Shown here: one piece after another, positions 34,339 through 46,190 of the stretch | Position numbering within the stretch: the first letter of the stretch is position 1 | Layout: the number at the start of each line of letters is the position of its first letter | Assembly: GCF_000315625.1 (NCBI RefSeq) | Contig: NW_005434665.1 | Coordinates: 617,220-681,219, forward strand | Source: Guillardia theta CCMP2712 | Lineage: Eukaryota > Cryptophyceae > Pyrenomonadales > Geminigeraceae | Length of the DNA stretch: 64,000 nt | Reading direction: 5' to 3' | Made by a program: the position numbers and the translations under genes | The notes under the pieces: model-generated | Database searches by the model: none | Told to the model about the DNA's origin: nothing | What the model saw: the letters and a program-made list of their open reading frames with translations, nothing else

Positions 34339-37300
34339 ATGTCTGCGTTCGAGCCAACGGAAGCGACGAGCTGCGTCCAGGTCGTCGTGCGCGTACGCCC
34401 CATGAATGACAAAGAGCAGAAGGGAAACACCCTTCCTGTCGTCACAGCAAGCACAGAGAAGAAGGAGGTCACGGTGATTCGTGGGGCTGGAAACCGCCAG
34501 CAGCGCACGACTTACAACTTCGACGACGTCCTGACCTCCTTCTCCACGCAGCAGGAGGTCTTCGATACCACCATTGCGCCCAACATTCTCGATGTCCTCG
34601 AAGGCTTCGAATGTACCATGTTCGCTTACGGTCAAACCGGCACAGGCAAGACCCACACGATGGAAGGAGACCTGTCGAGTGAGAACAACCGTGGTGTGAT
34701 CCCCCGAGCCGCGCATGCGATCTTCGAGAGGCTCAAGACAGAGCAGTATGTGGAGTCGTCTGTCTCCGCCTCATACCTGGAGATCTACAACGAGGAGCTG
34801 GCAGACCTTCTGGTCGATGACGGGAAGGATGTGAAGCTGCAGATCTGCGAGGACACGAGGCCGCGAGGGAAGGGGATCTTCGTGCACAACCTGTCTGAGA
34901 CGATCGTCACGTCGGCTGAGGATGTTCTCAGGCTGATGCAGAAGGCTCAGGAGAGGAGGAGGGTGGGTGAGACGAAGATGAACAAGCAGTCTTCCCGCAG
35001 CCACTGCCTCTTTACCCTCAAGGTGCATTCCAGGAAGAAGGTTGACGACTCTGGCTCCATCATGGAGTGTACTGGGAAGCTTCACCTGGTCGACCTTGCC
35101 GGGAGTGAGTGCGCAAAGACGGCAGGATCGGAGAACGCGCAGAAGGAGCGAGAGCGAAAGAACATCAACCAGTCCCTCCTCACCCTTGGCCGCGTCATCA
35201 GCGCCCTGAGGGAGGGGCACGTTCAGAGGATCCCCTACAGGGACAGCAAGCTGACCCGCCTGCTGCAAGAGTCTCTAGGGGGCAAGTGCAAGACCGTGAT
35301 CATTGCCACCATCTCCCCCTCCGTGCTAGCAGTGGATGAGACGCTGTCGACGCTCAACTACGCGCAGGCAGCGCACGGCATCCAGAACAAGCCCGTGGCA
35401 ACGAGCTACCTCAAAATCGGAGACGCGGAGAGGAAGAGGCCCGAGAGCGCCAGCAACGCCCACAGCACGGGAACATCAGTGCAGGACTGGAACCAGATGG
35501 AGTGCAGGCTGCAGTACATGCAGGCTGAGCTCGAGGAGGCCCAGGCGGCACTGAGCCGGAAGCATCAGCAGCAGCAGATCATCATCGACCGAGCTGAGAA
35601 CGCGGAGAGAGAGCGGGACGAGCTGCTGGCCAGGGTGGAGAAGCAGAAGGAGGAGATGCTCTTCCTCCTCGCCCGCAATCGCAAGACAACAGAGGAGCTC
35701 CTGGAGACCAAGTTCGAGCTCGCCAAGACCTCGGAGATTGTGGAGGCCCGCAAGGCCACGGAGGAGAAGCTGAGGGAGGAGGCAGGCGCCCTGCTCACGA
35801 CGCTGAAGGAGAGCATCGCAAACGGGTCGATGCTGCACGAGAAGCTGATGGAGCAGACGATGGAGGAGGAGAAACGTCGACTGGCCTCTGTGGAGTTCAG
35901 CAAGAACGCGGAGGTGAGGATGAATAGTCTCCGTGGCCTCCTCCTCGACTTCTGCGCGACCAGCCGGTCCAGCAGCTCGAACTTCCTGAAGGAGAGCGAA
36001 GCAGCGCGTGAGGCCCAGCTGAAGGAGCTGGAGGGTCTGCTGAGCTCGTTCTCGGCCTTCGAGGAGAAGATGAAGGGGAGCAGCGGGGAGGTGGAGGGAA
36101 GGATGCAGGCGGCGGTAGAGGAGACGGGCAAGAGGATGAAGGAGGTGGAGGAGACGTTCAAGCTGAAAAGCAACTCCCTCAGGACATCTCTCCTCTCCTG
36201 CCAGAACTCCATCGAAGAGGAGGCAGCCCAGCTCCGAGCGCACGTGGAAGCAGCGGAGGAGGCTCTGCGAGGGTGGGGCGAGTCTACTTTGAAGGCCATG
36301 GAGGAGGCGAACGAAAAGTTCCTGGCAGGATGCGGCGAGACTAAGAGAGGGATGGAGGAGAGGGCGACCAGCACCCGCTTGGTGCTCGAGGAGGCCAAGG
36401 CTCTGCTGGAGAAGCAGGAGGCGTCCCTGCTGAAGCTGCAGGAGGACCTCGGCTCGCACGCAGAGTCGGAGAAGACCCTGCACGCCCAGCTGGAAGCTCT
36501 GGCGGAGAAGCTGAGAAACTGCACAGAGAGCCACGTCCAGCTCCTTGGGGCCCAGCGAGCTTCGCTCGCCTCCCTCCTCAAGGCACAGCGGGAGGGTCAG
36601 AGGGACGAGCAGGCAGGCGAGCTTGTCGAGCAGACGAGGACGAGAGCAGAGGAGGAGATGAAGAAGATTGCAGGCATGCTCCAGCAGCAGCAGGAGACGA
36701 TCAGGTCCGCGCTGGAGCAGCTGAGGCAGGGATCGCCGGAGGAGGGGCACCTTGCTGCTATCGACGGGACCACTGAGCTCCTGAGCCGCTGCCTGGAGGA
36801 GCAGGAGGAGGCGTTCGAGAGGATCAAGTCCCACCTGGAGGACACGTTGGTGAAGCAAGAGGAGGGGAACATCTTCGAGCTTCACGCCTCCTCCATCTCC
36901 TCCTGGGAGCAAGACCTGATGCTGCACGCCGGAGCCCTGCGCGGCCAGCTGAAGGGGCAGCACGAGGGCCTGCTGGGCACGGCGGCAAGTTTGCGGGAGC
37001 AGGAGGCCAGGGAGAAGAGTCTCCTTCTCCACTTGCAAGAGGGGCATGAGAGGCTCCAGCAGATTATCCAGCAGCAGAACAGCCTGCTCGAGGAGCAGCA
37101 GGAGCAGCTAACGGAGCAGAGGAAGAAGCTCGACGAGGGTCTGGAGGCCCAGCGAGCTGGCCAGCAGCAGCTGGTCGCCACCGTTATGGCAAGTTTGCAG
37201 CAAGTGCTGCACCTGCAGGTGAGGTGGAGGAGAGGGACAAGCAAGCTGGTGGGAGGGGAAAGGAGAGGAGACGGGGAGGAGAGCAGGATGGAAGGGATGG

Positions 37301-39076
37301 AAGGGGTTGGAAAGAGAGGAGGGACTGACTGTGTTGAAGGTCAAGGAGCTTTCAGAGGCAGGAGGAAGAGACCACGCGGTGCTGGTCGGCAGCAACGACA
37401 CGTTGCGAGGAGAACGGGAGGAGATGAAGGAGCGCATGGAGAAGCTGTCTCAGGAGGCGCAGAAGATTGCAGAGGAGGCTCGTGAGCAGGTGGCGAGCTG
37501 GGGACAGGCAGCCCGGGAAGTGGAGGCGACGGTGAAGGAGCATGCAGCCAAGAACTCGGAGGTACAAGAGGGCGTTGGGAAGGGAGAGGAGATGGTGAAG
37601 GCCGGGGCAACCAAGCTCAAGGAGGAGGCGCAGAGGTGGAGCGAGGCAAACAAGCTTGTCGGAGAAATGCTGGTGAGCGCGAAGGAGGAGGGCCAGGAGC
37701 TGCGGGAGTCCATGGCTGGTCGCAACTCGACGCAGCAGGAGAGGATCAGGAGCCTGCGGGAGGAGACGGTCAGCTGGAAGGAGAGCAACGCCAAGGTGGA
37801 CGCTCAGCTGGAGCAGGCGGTGGAGGAAGGAGCTGCCGCCTCCTCTGCGAGCGACGGAGCCTTCAAGGAGCTGCAGGGGCTGCAGGAGAAGCTCGAGGCG
37901 GAGGTGAAGCAGTGGGCCCAGAGCGACGTCAAGTGCCAGGAGGCCGTCGAGAAGGCCATGTCAGAGGAGGAGAAGCTCTCGAGCAAGGTGGGCGAGGACG
38001 GGTCAGCTGTTGCCCAGCTGCTTGTCCCCGTCTTCGCTCGGTCGGAGGCCCTCATGGGCGAGACTGCTCAGTTCCAGCTGGACGTGAGCCCCCTGCTGGA
38101 GCTAAAGGCATCAGTGCTTGGACAGGCACAGAAGGCAGAGGAGGGAGCAGCGACCATGGCAGAGTTTGTGCAGGAGGAAGTGAAGAGGATGGAGGAGGTA
38201 GCGCGCAGCGGGCTCGAGGAGGAGAAGAAGAACGTGCTTGCGATGATGGCGACTCGACCGGAGGTGTCGGAGGGAGTGGCGGGGAGGACTGCCAAGGTGG
38301 AGGAGGTAGAGGCTGGCGCTGTGAAGGAGCTGCTTGCAGTGCTGGAGGAGGAGGAGCAGGCCCTCAAGGCCTCTCTGCAGGAAGAGAAAGACGCCTGGAC
38401 CTCGAAGATGCAGGCGCAATCCAAGGACATGAAGGGCATGGCGGAGGCGCTGAAGCAGACAAGTGCCCGCGTCGGGTCGTTCACGGCAGGGAGCAAGAAG
38501 CTGCTGGAGGAGGCGCGGGCGGGGGAGCAGGCGTTCCTCGAGTGCGGGGAGCGCGAGCTCAAGGCGCAGGAGGAGGGACAGCAGGAGGGGATGAACGGGC
38601 TGAGCGGCAGCGTGACGGAGTACTGCACGAAGATCGCCAAGATGGAGGAGCAGGTGCCGCGTCCTCCTCCCAACAAGGAGTTCGTCTTCCAGGAGAAGTT
38701 CACGGCGACGCCGCCACACGAGGAGATCGTTGCTGGACTGCAGCCCGAGCAGCAGCAGGAGCAAGATGCTCGCTTCCTCCAGATCTGCGACCAGCTGGCC
38801 ATGGGAGCTCCTGAGGCCCCAGTGCAGGAACAGGAGGAGGAGGAGGCGGCAGATGCCCCGGTAGCTGCAGAGGCATCGGAGGAGGATGGAGACAACAAGG
38901 TACCTCCTCCTGCTGACAAGGCAGCGAGCTCGAGTGGCGCCTCCTCCATGCAGAAGTCCATGAGGCTGGCGACGCCCAAGAAGGTGATGCCGGAGAGGAC
39001 GAGGAGCAGCCAAGAGACGCCGACCAAGAGCTCGCAGATGCTGCGTGCTCGCACGTCATTGAAGGAGCTGAACTGA
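34339..39076 (+). CDS. KIF11-like: Kinesin-5 (BimC/Eg5/KIF11 family) mitotic motor
   Basis: Model: 34339-37218 joined to 37340-39076 (intron 121 nt, phase 0), 1538 residues. The motor is at the N-terminus: VQVVVRVRPMND, P-loop GQTGTGKTHTMEG (about 34627-34665), EIYNEELADLL, switch I NKQSSRSH, switch II LVDLAGSE, and YRDSKLTRLLQESLGG. The block LQICEDTRPRGKGIFVHNL and the motor-to-stalk order fit kinesin-5, a plus-end homotetramer that slides spindle microtubules. The remaining 1150 residues are coiled coil and Glu/Lys/Ala-rich, about 450 residues longer than typical kinesin-5. Near the C-terminus LATPKKVMPERTR resembles a weak BimC box. Convergent with ABCF2, 131 bp between stops. Confidence 0.9.
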
Positions 39077-39207
39077 TGAGAAGCAGGGCAGCGAAGTCCC
39101 TCCCTCCCTTTCACTAACGTCTGATAAGCGAGAATAAACTAACCTCACCCACCTGAGTTGCACCCATCTCCTTCTCCTCCCTCCTCCTCCTCCTCCTCTT
39201 CCTCTCT

Positions 39208-42200
39208 TTACAACTTCCTTGCCATGGAGACGTGGAGAAGGTTCTGCGACTGGAAGCGCTCCTGCAGCATGTCGCGGTACTCTTCGAAGCTTCCCTCGAA
39301 GATCGTGACGCTGCCCGGCTTGTCTCCCTGCTCCCCCTTCAGCCTCTCCTCCTCACCTCTCGCCTCTCCTCACCTCTCGCCTCTCCACGTGCCACAGCTC
39401 GTCCGCCACCAGCTGAATCAGGCGCTCGTCATGACTCACCTGTGAAGTGAGTTAGGAGAGAGGAAGGAGAGGCTGTGCCAAACCAGCACGACGCCTCCTT
39501 CGAACTTGTTGACAGCCATGGCCTGCAGTGAGAGTCAGAGAGGTCAGCAGAGCTCGCGCCGCAGGGAAAGGATCACAGGAGGAGAGAGACACAAGGAGCG
39601 GTGGAGGGGAAAAGGAGGAGGAGAAAGATGAGGGCGAGATGAAGGGAGGATGGAGAGAAAGGAAGGAGAGGAACACAGCAGTGTGTGGAAACAGAAGGTG
39701 AAGTCACCAGGGCTTCGATGGTTTCGATGTCAAGATGGTTCGTCGGCTCGTCGAGGAGGAGGATGTGTGGTTGTCTCCAAGCTAATTCAGCGAACGCCAG
39801 GCGAGACTTTTGCCCTGCAGCTAGAGCTCAGGAGAGCGAGCGACCACCCACCCTTCCTTAACACCTCAACACCCTCCGATCCAGACGCATGTCCATCCAC
39901 TTTCCCCGCTCCACTCCCCTTTCCTGCTCTTCCTCTTCCTCCTCACCTCCACTGAGGGTCTTGATTGGTCGTGTAGCGAGGTCACCGCTCAGTCCGAACC
40001 TTCCGAGGTATTTCCTCGCCTCCTCCACACTGTCCGGCTCTCCCACCGCAGCCTGCCAGCCCACCACACATGAGCACCAAATCACTCCTCCTCGCTCCCC
40101 CGCTGCTGCTGCCCATTTCACATTCAATCTCTGCTCGTCTTTTCCTCTCACACCTCTGTCTCCCTCTCCGTCTCTCACCTGCAAGTTTCTCATGTGGGCG
40201 ACAGCATCGTTCTCCATGTCGAACATCTCAAGATGGTGCTGAGTGAACTTGGCGATCCTCAGCTTCGGGTGTCTGCTGATGCCTCCTGTGACCGGGATGA
40301 CCTGCACCGTCACTTCAGCATCGCTTCCATGAGCGGGGAGAGGAGACCTCCGCCTCCAGCAGCTTCAACATCGTACTCTTGCCAGCTCCGTTGGGTCCAA
40401 CAATGGCGACTCGCGAGTCACAGTCGATTCCAAAGTTTAGGTTCTGCAGGACGAAAAGCATGTCACCTCCTCACCCGCCTACTGTATTTCGCTTCCCTCC
40501 CCTCTTCTTCTCCCCGTCCTCTCCCTCTCGCCCTACCTCATAGAGCAGCTTGCCCTCTTCGTAGCCGAAGCTCACGTTCATAACTGAGATGCATGGTGGC
40601 GGCAAAGTCTGAGCTGCGGGAAATTCCAAACTGATGTGATCGGATGTATGAGTCAGCGTCACCGAGGAGACAGGGAGATAAAGGTGGTAGTCAAAAGTGT
40701 AGGAGGGAAGGAGAAGAATAGGAGGAGGAGTCCAGCTGTTGCTGGCGATCATGGGAGAAGGAAGTTCAGGGGCACGGCGAGTCACCGGAGGTAAGGGTCG
40801 TCGTAATCAAGCTCCACGTTCTCCCCCTGGATCCTCTCGAGCAGCTTCATCCTGCTCTGCGCCTGTCTCGCCATCTTCTTGTGACCGTGTCCGAATCTTG
40901 CGATGAAGTTCTTCAAGTCGGCCGTTCGTCGTGCCTGCACGCATCTTCAGACAGGCCTCGCTGCCTCCTGCCCGGACCTGCGACTTCACGATGGACTCGG
41001 AATGAGCTCGTCTTTCTGCTCGGACCTGAGACGAGGAGTCAGACGGATTCAAAAGCATCCAGGAGACAGCCAAGTCCGGCCAACCTTCAAGAAAGTATCG
41101 TATGATCCTCCGTAATACCTGCAGCAAGGTTGAGGGGATGGAACGAGACTCACGCAAAAAGGTCACCATAAGCGCTTCCTGTGGAGGAAAATTGTGTTGG
41201 TAGTGACTCGATTGAGAAATCCGCGGTCATGTGAAACGATCACAACCTGAAGAAAGACGGTGTCAGACTTTCCCTTCGATCTCGTCTGACGCCGTTGCAC
41301 AACGAGGGATACGGAGGGGAAGGGAAGCAGAGGAGAGTACCGTCTTATCCCACTGCACGAGGAATTGCTCCAGCCAAGTGCATGCAAAGACCTGTCGGAC
41401 CAGCAGGTCAGAAGAAGCATTGGAAGAGGGTCAGGGCCCACGTCGAGGTGATTTGTTGGCTCATCGAGGAGGAGGAGGTCAGGACGAACAAAAAGAGCTT
41501 GTCCCAACGAGATTCTCATCCTGGGACAGCAAAGGAACATCACAACGTACCCGCCCCCCTCACACTGTAGACGAGCCTCTACCTCCATCCTCCGCTAAAT
41601 TCCTTGGTTGGCCTAGTCATCATCTCCTTATCGAATCCCAGACCTGGCAGTAACAGGTGAGCGTTTCTGTCCACCTTGCCTCCATGACATGACACCAGAT
41701 AAGATCGTGGCTGCATTGCTCTCGGCTGCATCACTATCAAGCTCTTCCAACCGTTCATACACCTAAGCAGAAGATCAGCCTGGAAGGCAATGCAGAATTT
41801 TCGGAAATCACTTACATCATTCAGCGAAATTCCTGCCTGCTCCTCTTCAATCTCGTCGTTGACTAGCAGGTTTTCCATCTTCAACAACCACTCGCGTTCT
41901 TGATCTGCCTGTTGACCGAAGCTTGAGCATCTAAGAGACACAAGGTGCTTCAACTCACTTCCAGCACAGTTTGCAGTGCTGTCCTATCATCCCCACTGCA
42001 CTCCTGCTCTACGTGGACAACCTGTATCGACATTATCAGAACGACACCCGATGAGGCAGAGGCCATCACGTGGAAGAAGGACGGAATTTCTATGAAGCGA
42101 CACCTATAAAATTGTTTCAGGATGCTGCTACACGTGGCAGATGTTTCATACGCGATGGCCCGCAGCAGCGTACTCTTGCCTACACCATTTCTTCCAACCA

Positions 42201-42713
42201 TGCCGTACTTCGTGCCATACCTGCATCCGGACATCAGTCAAAGAAGAGAAGAAGACCTTGAGTTGCATACGTCAAGGACAAGGTTCCTCGGTCAATGAGC
42301 TCGGGTCCTCCTCCTGGTCCGCCGACCTACACAACACGATTAGGAATGGCAGATCGGTTTCCGAGCTCTCAACCTGTCCCGCATAGAGCGTGATGTTCTG
42401 CACACAGATATCCATCTGCATGCTTGAGCGCTGCGCTGCATTCTTTCCTGTCCTCTCAAAGAAGGAAGGCTTGCTTGTGGCATCCACGCCAGCGCCGGAA
42501 GCAGCCTGCATGTGGATCAACAGGTCGAGGGGACAGACATTGGGACATTACAGTCTCTGTAGAAGCGACAGATGCTGCATCATCAACCTTTCCGGGCTTC
42601 AGCTTCCCCCTGATAGCAATTCAGATCAACTCTCTTGCGCTTGCAACAAGAGTTGCATTCTCTCACTTCTCGGCTCTCTTCGCCGCTCGTTTCGCTTTGG
42701 CGTCCGATGGCAT
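39208..42713 (-). CDS. ABCF2: ABCF2-like cytosolic ABC-F ATPase (ribosome-associated)
   Basis: Starts with [16 protein letters not shown], the basic head typical of ABCF2. Many short exons join in phase. Walker A of the first cassette is GRNGVGKST (about 42170-42205). VHVEQE follows, then [12 protein letters not shown], the signature [17 protein letters not shown] (about 41440-41470) and [11 protein letters not shown]. The linker [20 protein letters not shown] precedes the second cassette, with GPNGAGKST (about 40371-40400), an LSGG signature near 39950 and a C-terminal end HVSMARKL stopping at 39208. ABC-F proteins have two ATPase cassettes and no membrane segments; they bind ribosomes and act in translation control. 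The exon linking the second signature to the final exon is only roughly placed (39500-39830). Introns mostly 45-120 nt. Confidence 0.88.
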
Positions 42714-43542
42714 GGCTCAGGTTCCAAACAAGGTTCTGCAAGGCAAGACTATCTTAGATAATTATCAACGCTACTGCAGCCAGCAAACAGAAACTATCAC
42801 AGATGAATGGGATTAGTAATTGCGGCTCTTCAATCCTGCATCAAGAACAATTCTTGCCGCTATCGTCCATGTACATTCCATTAGCCTGACTTTTACCGTA
42901 TCCGCCTTCCTCACCCATTCACTCAATCGTTTCTCCTCTCTTCATTCAGTTTTCCTTTCCCTCCTTTCTATCGCCTCGCATTCTCTTTCCACCTTGCTAG
43001 CCAGCATCGTCACATGTACGTCGTACGACTCCCTCCCGATCATCCCCAACCCCCTCCTCCGTCCTCCCTCATCTCTTTGGAGCCCCTTCCCACTTGTGTT
43101 TCTTCAACTATCCTCCTCCTCCTCCTCCTTCCCCCCCTCCCCTTCCCCCCTCTCTCTCCCCCCCGTCTTCCAGTCTCATGCGATGACATGGAGCATGCAG
43201 GGCGAGTGCACAGGGCAGATCTTACCCGGGGGTGGGGGTTATCAAAGTACCCATGATATTACCACAATTTGGAGTATGATTTTGGAGGGTAGGGTATTAA
43301 AATACCCCTGGGAACAAATCGAGCCAAAGATACGAAGGGTGGGGGTAGTGCCATCTTTCGCACACTATGTTGAGTAAACTTGAACATAGTAATCTCGGAG
43401 GGGTGGTAGGAGAAATCTTTACCCAGTACCGGTACTTTAAACTGTGATCAAGGGGTAGGTGGTAATCAAATTCACTAGTGAAGTAACAATTTAGTGGTAG
43501 TTAGGACCTGCTGCTTGTTAGGGGGAGGCGGCGGAGAGAGCA
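42714..43542. promoter_or_regulatory. Divergent spacer between ABCF2 and CIAO2B
   Basis: Pyrimidine-rich up to about 43170. After that comes a block rich in GGGGTGGGGG, GGAGGGTAGGG and GGGGTAGG words (43225-43470). GGGTATT-AA-AATACCC (43292-43307) is a perfect inverted repeat with an AT core resembling a TATA-type element. It lies 236 bp before the CIAO2B start. Promoter function is inferred from position. Confidence 0.5.
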
Positions 43543-44249
43543 ATGGACTTTCGAGGCATGAACGCGAACCCAGTGGTCTTCGAGAGGAGGGAGGAGGAGG
43601 GAAGACAGAAGAAGTCGCTCGAGGAGGAGGAAGAGGATGTCATAGACGCCCAGGACGCAGCAGAGATCTTTGATCTGATCAGAGACATCAAGGACCCTGA
43701 GCATGAAGACCTAACACTGGAGCAGCTCAATGTGCTGCAGGAGGGGAACGTGACGATGGATGAGGAGAAGGGATACGTACACGTCTACTTCACACCCACA
43801 GTTCCCCACTGCTCTGCATCTACGCTGATTGGACTATGCATTAGGTGAGTCATGCGTGCATGCTTCCTACACCCCGCTACCGATGCGCAAACAATGCATT
43901 CATGTTAAAGCAAATGACAGCCATGCTGAAAAATTCTTCTGAACTTTGTTTATTATGCTATATGCCGATAAACTTCATTATTGGCTGATATTTTGTCTTA
44001 CTTCTGCTAGATTGAAGCTGATGCAAAGCCTGCCGCCCCGATACAAGATTGACGTGAAGATCACGCCTGGAACTCATTTGCAAGAGCAACAAGTTAATAA
44101 GCAGCTTGCGGACAAAGAGCGAGTTGCAGCTGCTCTGGTGAGCTTGCACTGATCTGTCTAATCCTTGTTTGTGATGTGAAGCTCAGGAGAACAAGAGTTT
44201 GTTGGACGTGGTGCACAAATGTCTGATGGAAGGGAATCGCATCAGCTGA
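43543..44249 (+). CDS. CIAO2B: CIAO2B/MIP18 (FAM96B), cytosolic iron-sulfur assembly targeting factor
   Basis: Model: 43543-43844, 44011-44137, 44187-44249; introns of 166 and 49 nt, all phases close, 163 residues, same size as the human protein. Sequence matches the family along its whole length: [10 protein letters not shown] near the start, [44 protein letters not shown] with the conserved reactive Cys, [16 protein letters not shown], and [19 protein letters not shown]2B (DUF59) works with MMS19 and CIAO1 in the cytosolic Fe-S targeting complex that delivers clusters to DNA polymerases, helicases and other nuclear proteins. No oddities. Convergent with the PDZ gene, 109 bp between stops. 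Confidence 0.97.
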
Positions 44250-44358
44250 TTTTGTTCTTGTATTGTTACATATTTTGGAAACATTGAGTGTTAGTGTTCA
44301 GGCATCAGACAGTCTTGACCTGAGTTTCGCTAGTTTCGCTTCCTTGCGTGTAGACTCC

Positions 44359-45894
44359 TCAGCCGCTTCGCACGGCTATCATGGCCTTGGTGGTGGCTGA
44401 GATCGCAGGGACCTCTTGGCTGACACAACCAGCACAGCAAGGGTTCGATGCAAAACATCCCGGACAGATCAAGTTCCTGCACTTGGAGCAAACTTTCAAG
44501 TGCACTGCGAATAGCTTGCAGTAGCAGTCAGCATAAGCTGAGAGAAGTAGAGCAAGACAACCTGCCCTTTACCCCAAGGCCCAGCTGAGCATTGACCGCA
44601 CTTGAACGCGAACGCGAGCGACACGAGGCACTCTCTTACCTGCCGTTGCACGGCGAGAGCTTCGCTCTCCTCCACCTCAGGCCTCATGGGGGGGCTGGGG
44701 CTCCCCGTGAGCTCATCGAGGTGGAGAGCGTCATCTTCACAGCTCGAGGCGAGCACACTCGGAGCTACGGAGAGCTCCGAGTCCTCGTGCCCCTCTTGCG
44801 TCACGCTCATGTCGGATTCCTTCTCCTCCATGTCGCTACATGACAGTGACGCCATCACTGATCCATCTCCGTGCCGATCGTTGATCGAAGAGGAGCAGCT
44901 GCAAGAGGAGCTGGACCTGGCATGCTTGCTCGCCTCCAGGGAGACATAGCGCACTCCGGCGCGGAACCTTCGGATGAAACCTGCGTCGGGTCAGTGAGAT
45001 CTCCGTCTTCGAGAGCTCACCGAGCTCCGTCTCCTCAGACTCGTTCAGTGCGTTGATCGAGCTCTTGATGTCAGCTGATGGACACGACATGTCAGTCTTT
45101 GCCCAAAAGTGTAAAAGAACCGCAAGCGCGGCACTGGCGTACAATCAGTCTCCCTAGGGAACTCTTGGGAGTTGATTCGCACAAGCTCGTCGCCGATGTT
45201 GATCTCTCCCGTCAGGTAGGCGGGCTCTCTGTACCTCAGCGCAGCCACCTTCAATCTGACACCGTCATGTCAAATGCGATCGATCGATGTGGTGGGGAAA
45301 CATTTTCATGCCGCTGGAGCTGTTCTGTTGCTCGAAGATGATCCCGAAGTTTTCTGCCACATGAAGAGTTCGTTCCCCCCTTGAAAGCTTGGATGGCTCA
45401 GAAGCGAGTCTGCATATGAGGAGATGGATCAGAGACTATTTTGCTCAAAGTGAGCTTCACTTGTAAGAGTCTTCGAGACACGTCGAAAACAGCGATGTAT
45501 TGAGCCAATTGTCCTTAAAGAAAATGTTGGAGGAAGGTAAATTTTGCATGCATGATGACGAAAGTACCTGATCGAAGATGGACTCTGACAACCAATTCTT
45601 GTGTCTTAGTGGTGGGTGTATTTGTTCGTAAAGCTTTTCAACAGTCTCTTGACAAGTCCACATATCACTGGTAAGGTCATGGCAAGGAGAGACTGCATCA
45701 GGCGTATCTACTTGGCAAGAGGCAAAGTCATTGAGGTTTTCCTTGATGTACTCGCCTTCGGAGGATCCTATTGTCTGCGAAAAGATGCTCACACTCGAGC
45801 TGCTTGATATTGAGCTGATCAAGTTTTCTTTGAGGCAGGACTGCACATCAAATGGTACAAGCCCGAACATGATGTCAATCTTTGAAGCTTCCAT
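44359..45894 (-). CDS. PDZ-domain protein with C-terminal Cys cluster, unknown role
   Basis: Model (all phases close, 400 residues): 45568-45894, 45461-45513, 45302-45409, 45143-45255, 45021-45074, 44640-44980, 44573-44600, 44359-44537. The N-terminal 127 residues are not recognised. Residues about 135-200 form a PDZ-like fold: the carboxylate-binding strand LHVAENFGIIFE, then KVAALRYREPAYLTG and the signature INIGDELVRINSQ. A Ser/Glu/Asp-rich linker follows. The last 70 residues contain CGQC, DCYCK, CSKC, ICPGC and CCAGC, an arrangement that could bind two zinc ions but matches no finger I know. An in-frame NLS-like KRRKRER lies upstream of the chosen Met, so the start may be further 5'. One intron is only 35 nt (44538-44572). 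Confidence 0.75.
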
Positions 45895-46014
45895 CTTCAA
45901 CAAGCTGAGAGTTGTCAGTCTCTCTCGCTTCCTCCTCTTGGCGGGCTCTACAGGCTTCCTTTGACCTCCAGACAGACTCGAGTTTCGGTCATAAAAGTTT
46001 GTTTTAAAAGCTAG

Positions 46015-46155
46015 ACCTTCACTCGGCCTGAGTCGGAGCCGCCCGGCCGGGGCCCGCCCGGCCGACCGGGGTCGGTGACTCCGGGCGGCGGCCGTAGTAC
46101 GGTCACTGCTGTCACTCGGAGTCGTTCATAGTTTGTCGGGGTTCGGCTGTAGTAG
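46015..46155. promoter_or_regulatory. CpG-dense island C
   Basis: A 140-bp block of CCGGCCGGGG-type DNA with ACGGTCACTGC at 46099-46109, followed by a second TCACT. It sits between the stop of the PWWP gene (46191, minus) and the start of the PDZ gene (about 45894, minus), so it is immediately 5' of the PDZ gene. Compositionally it is a short version of islands A and B. Confidence 0.5.
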
Positions 46156-46190
46156 ACAGTGACAGCCGGGCAGGCGAAGAGGTTGTTAGG

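Noticed and set aside
35476-37047. 523-aa Leu-rich antisense frame inside kinesin-5
   Set aside because: It is the complement of Glu/Lys-rich coiled-coil codons (GAG/AAG read as CTC/CTT); no domain.
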